Shown here: piece after piece, positions 59,651-64,000 of the stretch
Position numbering within the stretch: the stretch's first letter is position 1
Layout: every line of letters begins with the position of its first letter
From: Ceratotherium simum simum
Taxonomy: Eukaryota; Chordata; Mammalia; Perissodactyla; Rhinocerotidae
Length of the DNA stretch: 64,000 nt
Direction: 5' to 3'
NCBI RefSeq assembly: GCF_000283155.1
Contig: NW_004454160.1
Coordinates: 10,944,129 to 11,008,128, forward strand
Notes under the pieces: generated by a model
What the model was told of the DNA's origin: nothing
What the model saw: the letters and a program-made list of their open reading frames with translations, nothing else
Databases searched by the model: none
Position numbers and translations under genes: made by a program

Positions 59651-61659
59651 GTCTGATATAAATAGTCCCTATAGCACCAGTGTAATAAATATTAACAGCG
59701 GGCCACATGAATAAAAGTAGGAGATACAAGCACAATTTAAACATACAATTAGAGTATGTTTTGATCATGGTGAGACATGCCTGACACTACAGCTAGAAAA
59801 TTTCATGGACAGCTAGAAAAAACTTAGAATACTGTCTAGTTTTAAGTTAAGCAATAAGAATTTTTTGAGATGTAAAATACTAACCTTCAAAAAACTAAAA
59901 GACTTTTGTATGAATATTCAAAACATCGACCCATTTGAGAATTAGAGTCGGTTACAAAAAGAGACCCACAGCAGCAAAATGGTAATGGACCAATGAGTAC
60001 AACAACATCTCAGCTAATCCTTAACAGCCTCTCTTAAACTTCTAAGTATCTTCCAAATTTAACTTGGAAATCAGAGGAAATTCATGTCTAAAGACTATAT
60101 CCTCCTGAAACTTCTTTCTAAGATCACTAAGCCATTATTCAGAACAAGTCAAACAAATTTGGTCTTTTTGGTATCCTTCTTTGCTTGGTTCATATCAGAT
60201 ATATTTATGTCTGTTACAGCTTCATAGCAAGACACGGAAAATAAGATACTTCATTTACATAGAGCACTGTATCAAAACCAGAACAATTAAATAGTGATCC
60301 TAATACAATGTTATTCAGTTCAAGCAGCTTGAATTACAGAAATGATACAGATGATTGCTAAGCAGGTAACCAGATAGCCTGGATAGATAAAGGCTTAAAG
60401 ATAACTCTAACTTGCTAAACACTGAAAAAGAATTATACCAAGATGAAGACAGTTAAAAGTGGAGGGGAAATCAAATACTAGAAGAATTTCTTTTCTTTAT
60501 ATTCTCTTGAACATTTACAATATGGGTATTTTACGAATTTATGTCTTCCAAGTTTTTAACTTCAGTTTTTAACTATCTTCCTAAACAGCATTACTATGTC
60601 AAACTAATTTCAATCAAACTCAAGAATAGGAGAAATAGAAGCACCAAAAAAGCCCTCTTTATATAACTTGCTAAAATATTCCATCAGGTTGATAATATTA
60701 ACTTCACAGAAAAAGGACCCTGAGATTGGACCTCACTGTACAGAGAAAGGAAAAGAAAGCTCAGAGATTAGGACTAATCACCCAATTTTCAGTCTCTTTG
60801 CCCTATATTATTACATGGTATCTCCTATTTCTGACTTGAGTTACCAGTCCAAAGAGACGTATTTTATTAGTGCTAACTGCTGACTAGAAAACAAATTTTA
60901 AAACAAACTTCAGTAATCTGAACAAATTTAGTGTCACTGCACTAGACGTTTCTTGTGAGATCCATATTTTTATTTTTTCGTCTTTATTGCTAATATTCTA
61001 GCTCCTGAGCACTTAAAGCATCTCTTCCTCCCCACTCCCCTCAACAAGCCCCACTCCTCAATAAAACATAACTAAACTAACTAAACATAAGGAGAAGACC
61101 GAGCATGGATAGCTAAAATCTATGAGCAATCTGCTTTGCCAAATGTTTTTTACCTGCTCCCTAATAAAAACCTCTAAGCAAGGTTATTAACAATGAGCAA
61201 AACAATTTGTTTTACCTCGTCCCTGAGCTTTGGACAATTTTCTGGTGCTCATAAAAACAGTGGGGGAAAAAACTAGCCAGGAAAAAGCAGGTATGATGAA
61301 GCATAGACCTTGAACTGATTATATGCATTAAAAAATTAATTTATGAATTAAAATCGAAGGTAATTAAATTCAGGTGACACTAACTATTCTGAGTTGAATA
61401 TGTTGCTAATGCAAGTTTAAAATCCTGCATCCTACCACAAGTTGAATTTAATTACATCTCATAACCATACAAAATGACAACTTAATATTGAGAATCAGCA
61501 AGTATGTTCTTGTGAATTAATGAAAACCTAAAGCAGTAATATGTTTAGTTCCTCAATATTTCCATCTCATTCCATTAAGTTCAACTTATATTTAATAAGT
61601 GTCTACTAGGTGGTACACATTGTCATCTATTAATCATTAACTCTCTAGCTGTGCCTTTT

Positions 61660-61944
61660 ATTTTTTCAAACATTTTTTATTTTTTTGTTTTTGTTTTTTT
61701 GTTGTTGTTGTTTTTTGTGAGGAAGATCAGCCCTGAGCTAACATCACATCCATGCCAATCCTCCTCTTTTTGCTGAGGAAGACTGGCCCTGAGCTAACAT
61801 CCGTGCCCATCTTCCTCCACTTTATGTGGGATGCCGCCACAGCATGGCCTGACAAGTGGTGCGCTGGTGCGCACCCGGGATCCGAACCCGGGCCGCCAGC
61901 AGCGGAGTGTGCGCACCCAACTGCTACGCCAGGGGGCCAGCCCC
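61660..61944 (-). mobile_element. ERE SINE, two-part tail form
   Basis: Reverse ERE with gtgaggaagatcagccctga at left and the head at right (acgccagggggccagcccc). Imperfect 17-bp duplications (ctctagctgtgcctttt and ctctagccatgcctttt) at 61643-61659 and 61945-61961. Confidence 0.92.
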
Positions 61945-62044
61945 CTCTAGCCATGCCTTTTTAATAGAGAATTTGACCCATCCAATCCTTGAAAGGGTCA
62001 GCCTTATGAAACTCATGATACCCCATCAACCCTGCCATATTCCC

Positions 62045-62505
62045 ACCACAGCTGACTAAATTGTGCTGGGCACCTGACAAGGCTGGACCAATCTGATATT
62101 CTTTCCCAGGAACCTGGAATGGGGATCCTGGGAATCTGAGTCAGATGACATGAAGCACTTGAATTACTAGGTCAGGCAGCATGTGCCAGAGAAGGTGAGC
62201 CAAAGCTGAAGATTGGAGGGGAGGGGGGACAGGGGCAAAGAAGTCACAAGTGAGCGGTGAAAGCTGATCTGAAGAGGTGACTTACCAACAAAGCAGAGCA
62301 AGTGACCATTCTGCTCCAGGAGAAACGGGGAGAGGGCGCCCGTATCACAGTCCATGTACAGCAGGCAACCTGGCTGTATTTCATTTCTTCTCTCTCCTTG
62401 GATGTCTGATGCCTATGAAGTTGCCTACTGTGTCCTTTCAATAAACCCCTCCTTGACTGGAACAAGTATGAGTGAGTTTCTATTCCTTACAAGCCAACAC
62501 CTTAG
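62045..62505 (+). mobile_element. Possible old LTR fragment
   Basis: Has a 3' part with tttcaataaacccctccttg followed by tgagtgagtttctattcctt, reminiscent of ERVL-type LTR ends. No clear termini or duplications. Confidence 0.35.
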
Positions 62506-63271
62506 GATTATATTAGGTCCTGCCACAGATATAAAGCTGAGAAATACCTAGTTCTCTCTGCCCTCAAGGGCCATATAGTTAGGAGCAACTAAGTATACAA
62601 ATAACCATAATATAAAGCAGACTCTAAGAGGGATAAAAAGTACTATGAGGTTTCAAAGAGAGTAACAAATCATACCCAATTCACAGTATCAAAAAGGTTT
62701 CATGGAAGAAAGGGAACTAAATAGTAATCATAGTAAATGGTAGTCTGGGATATTTTTAAACTGTATTTACTAAGAAAAATAAAATGTTGGAATCCTAAGT
62801 CAGTCAACAATAACAAAAAAAACTAATTTTACAGGTCCAGCAAATCCAAAAATCTGGTAACAACTGAGTCATGGGACTTGGCAACTGACTGCTTAGAAGG
62901 ATGAGAGCAAGAGAGAAGTTAAAAAAATGAGTACAGTTTTCAGCCTAGATGATTTTGAGAATGATGATGCTGGAAAAGAAAAGTTCCCAACAGGTGGATC
63001 TTGGGGAGAGAAGTGAAGAGGTGAGGCAAGTTTTTTCGGATATACTGACTTGAGGTAAATGGCAGCGAGTAGTTCATTAATTCACTGGAGGAATGGAATA
63101 AAGAGAAGCCATCTCAAGTACAATAAAACAGATTCCTCACAAATTCCAAGTAAACAACTGTCCTCTAAAAGAGGAAATAAAAAGACTCTCACAATGTCTA
63201 GGATTCTTCTTTTGCATTTTGAACATTCCAATTTTGCCCAACTACTGATTTTCCTGGTCAAAGATGAGGAC

Positions 63272-63478
63272 TTTTTTTTTTGTCCCCCTCAGGAAGATCA
63301 GCTCTGAGCTAACAACCATGCCAATCCTCCTCTTTTTGCTGAGGAAGACTGGCCCTGGGCTAACATCCGTGCCCATCTTCCTCTACGTTATATGGGACAC
63401 CGCGCGCGCCGGGATCCGAGCCCAGGCTGCCAGCAGTGGAGCGCAGGCACTTAACCACTATGCCACAGGGCCAGCCCC
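63272..63478 (-). mobile_element. ERE SINE, two-part tail form, with a shortened head
   Basis: Reverse ERE: caggaagatcagctctgagc, tgctgaggaagactggccct, then a deletion in the middle (gggacaccgcgcgcgccggg) and the head at right (atgccacagggccagcccc). Confidence 0.88.
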
Positions 63479-64000
63479 ATGACTTTAAAGGAATGGAGGT
63501 CAGGTAGCATTGTGGAAGAAGAACCTGATGAAAAATATGATTCCTCTCCCCAGAAAAATGCATATAACCACAAATTTTGCTCACAATTTTATAAAGTTCA
63601 TGGATCTTCTGAAGCCATAAGGGGTAGACACCCCAGGTTTAAAAAAAAAAAGCATGCTGTGGAAGAAACCTTCCTGCTAAGGAAGAGACAAGGTTGGGGA
63701 AAAAAAGGAAATATCTGCAGAGACCCATCTACTCTCTTCCTTTCCAAGAAACTAGAAGATAAAAGAGCCCAGCACCATGAGGGAGGGACAGAGAGAAGAG
63801 TACAGTGCTTCAGGTTTCACCAACCTTCTCTAACAGAGGAACCACTTTTCTCAGAGACAACTGCCCCAAAACTAAGACTGTTTTGTAATGGTGCAAGTAA
63901 GTTTAATAGGCTAAAAATTATTTTTAAGGAAACATAGTTGCAGCCCTGATTAAAAGGTTGCATACCCAGTCAAATCTAATACGTACTAAGCACCCTACTC

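Larger units (their letters stand above)
46616..64000 (-). other. GNAI3: GNAI3 intron 1 (partial, at least 17.4 kb)
   Basis: Exon 2 is acceptor-spliced at 46615 and exon 1 (expected start MGCTLSAEDK in a CpG island) was not found up to base 64000. The stretch is CpG-poor apart from ERE copies. It holds L2, MIR, L1, ERE and LTR-like repeats listed separately. The unique stretches between them (for example 49750-51890, 52940-54170, 57030-57880, 58870-61650, 62510-63270 and 63480-64000) show nothing I can assign. Confidence 0.75.

Noticed and set aside
46616..64000. Search for GNAI3 exon 1
   Set aside because: No MGCTLSAEDK-like sequence and no CpG island was found, so the exon is taken to lie outside the window.

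Overview
This is mammalian nuclear DNA, most likely from a perissodactyl (horse, rhinoceros or tapir). The main evidence is about fifteen equine-type ERE SINEs (tRNA-derived head with a GGCCGGCC start, A-rich tail and target-site duplications) lying on an older background of L1, L2, MIR, MER5 and MLT1 repeats. The genes are split by GT/AG introns. A run of 100 Ns shows this is a draft assembly. The species cannot be fixed by eye.

The layout matches human 1p13.3 (AMPD2, GNAT2, MIR197, GNAI3). (1) 1-5.9 kb holds the 5' end of AMPD2 on the minus strand: two alternative first coding exons (4344-4434 and 5322-5331) in a CpG island, followed by an intron that leaves the window at base 1 and carries a complete solo retroviral LTR (2183-2924). 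(2) 5.9-12.1 kb is intergenic and rich in MIR, L1, L2 and MER5. (3) 12.4-21.4 kb holds a complete, intact GNAT2 (cone transducin alpha) on the plus strand: eight coding exons, 1065 nt including the stop, 354 residues. (4) 21.5-28.4 kb is the gap between two convergent genes and contains the miR-197 hairpin on the minus strand (24777-24851). (5) 28.5-64 kb holds GNAI3 on the minus strand: coding exons 2-8 and the 3' UTR. Exon 1 with the start codon lies beyond base 64000, so 46616-64000 is all intron 1.

GNAT2 and GNAI3 are tail-to-tail paralogues with the same coding-exon lengths and phases from exon 2 to the stop. This is one of the three vertebrate GNAI-GNAT pairs. GNAT2 serves cone phototransduction and GNAI3 is a broadly expressed inhibitory G alpha subunit. 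AMPD2 deaminates AMP.

I see no new protein-coding system. The observations most worth a second look are: an inverted repeat of about 92-97 bp flanking GNAT2 exon 7; loss of the upstream AMPD2 start codon (ATC where human has ATG); a perfect 75-bp tandem duplication inside one ERE; an MLT1 LTR bracketed by about 88-bp direct repeats; and several distinct ERE architectures side by side. Repeat boundaries and family names were judged by eye and are approximate.
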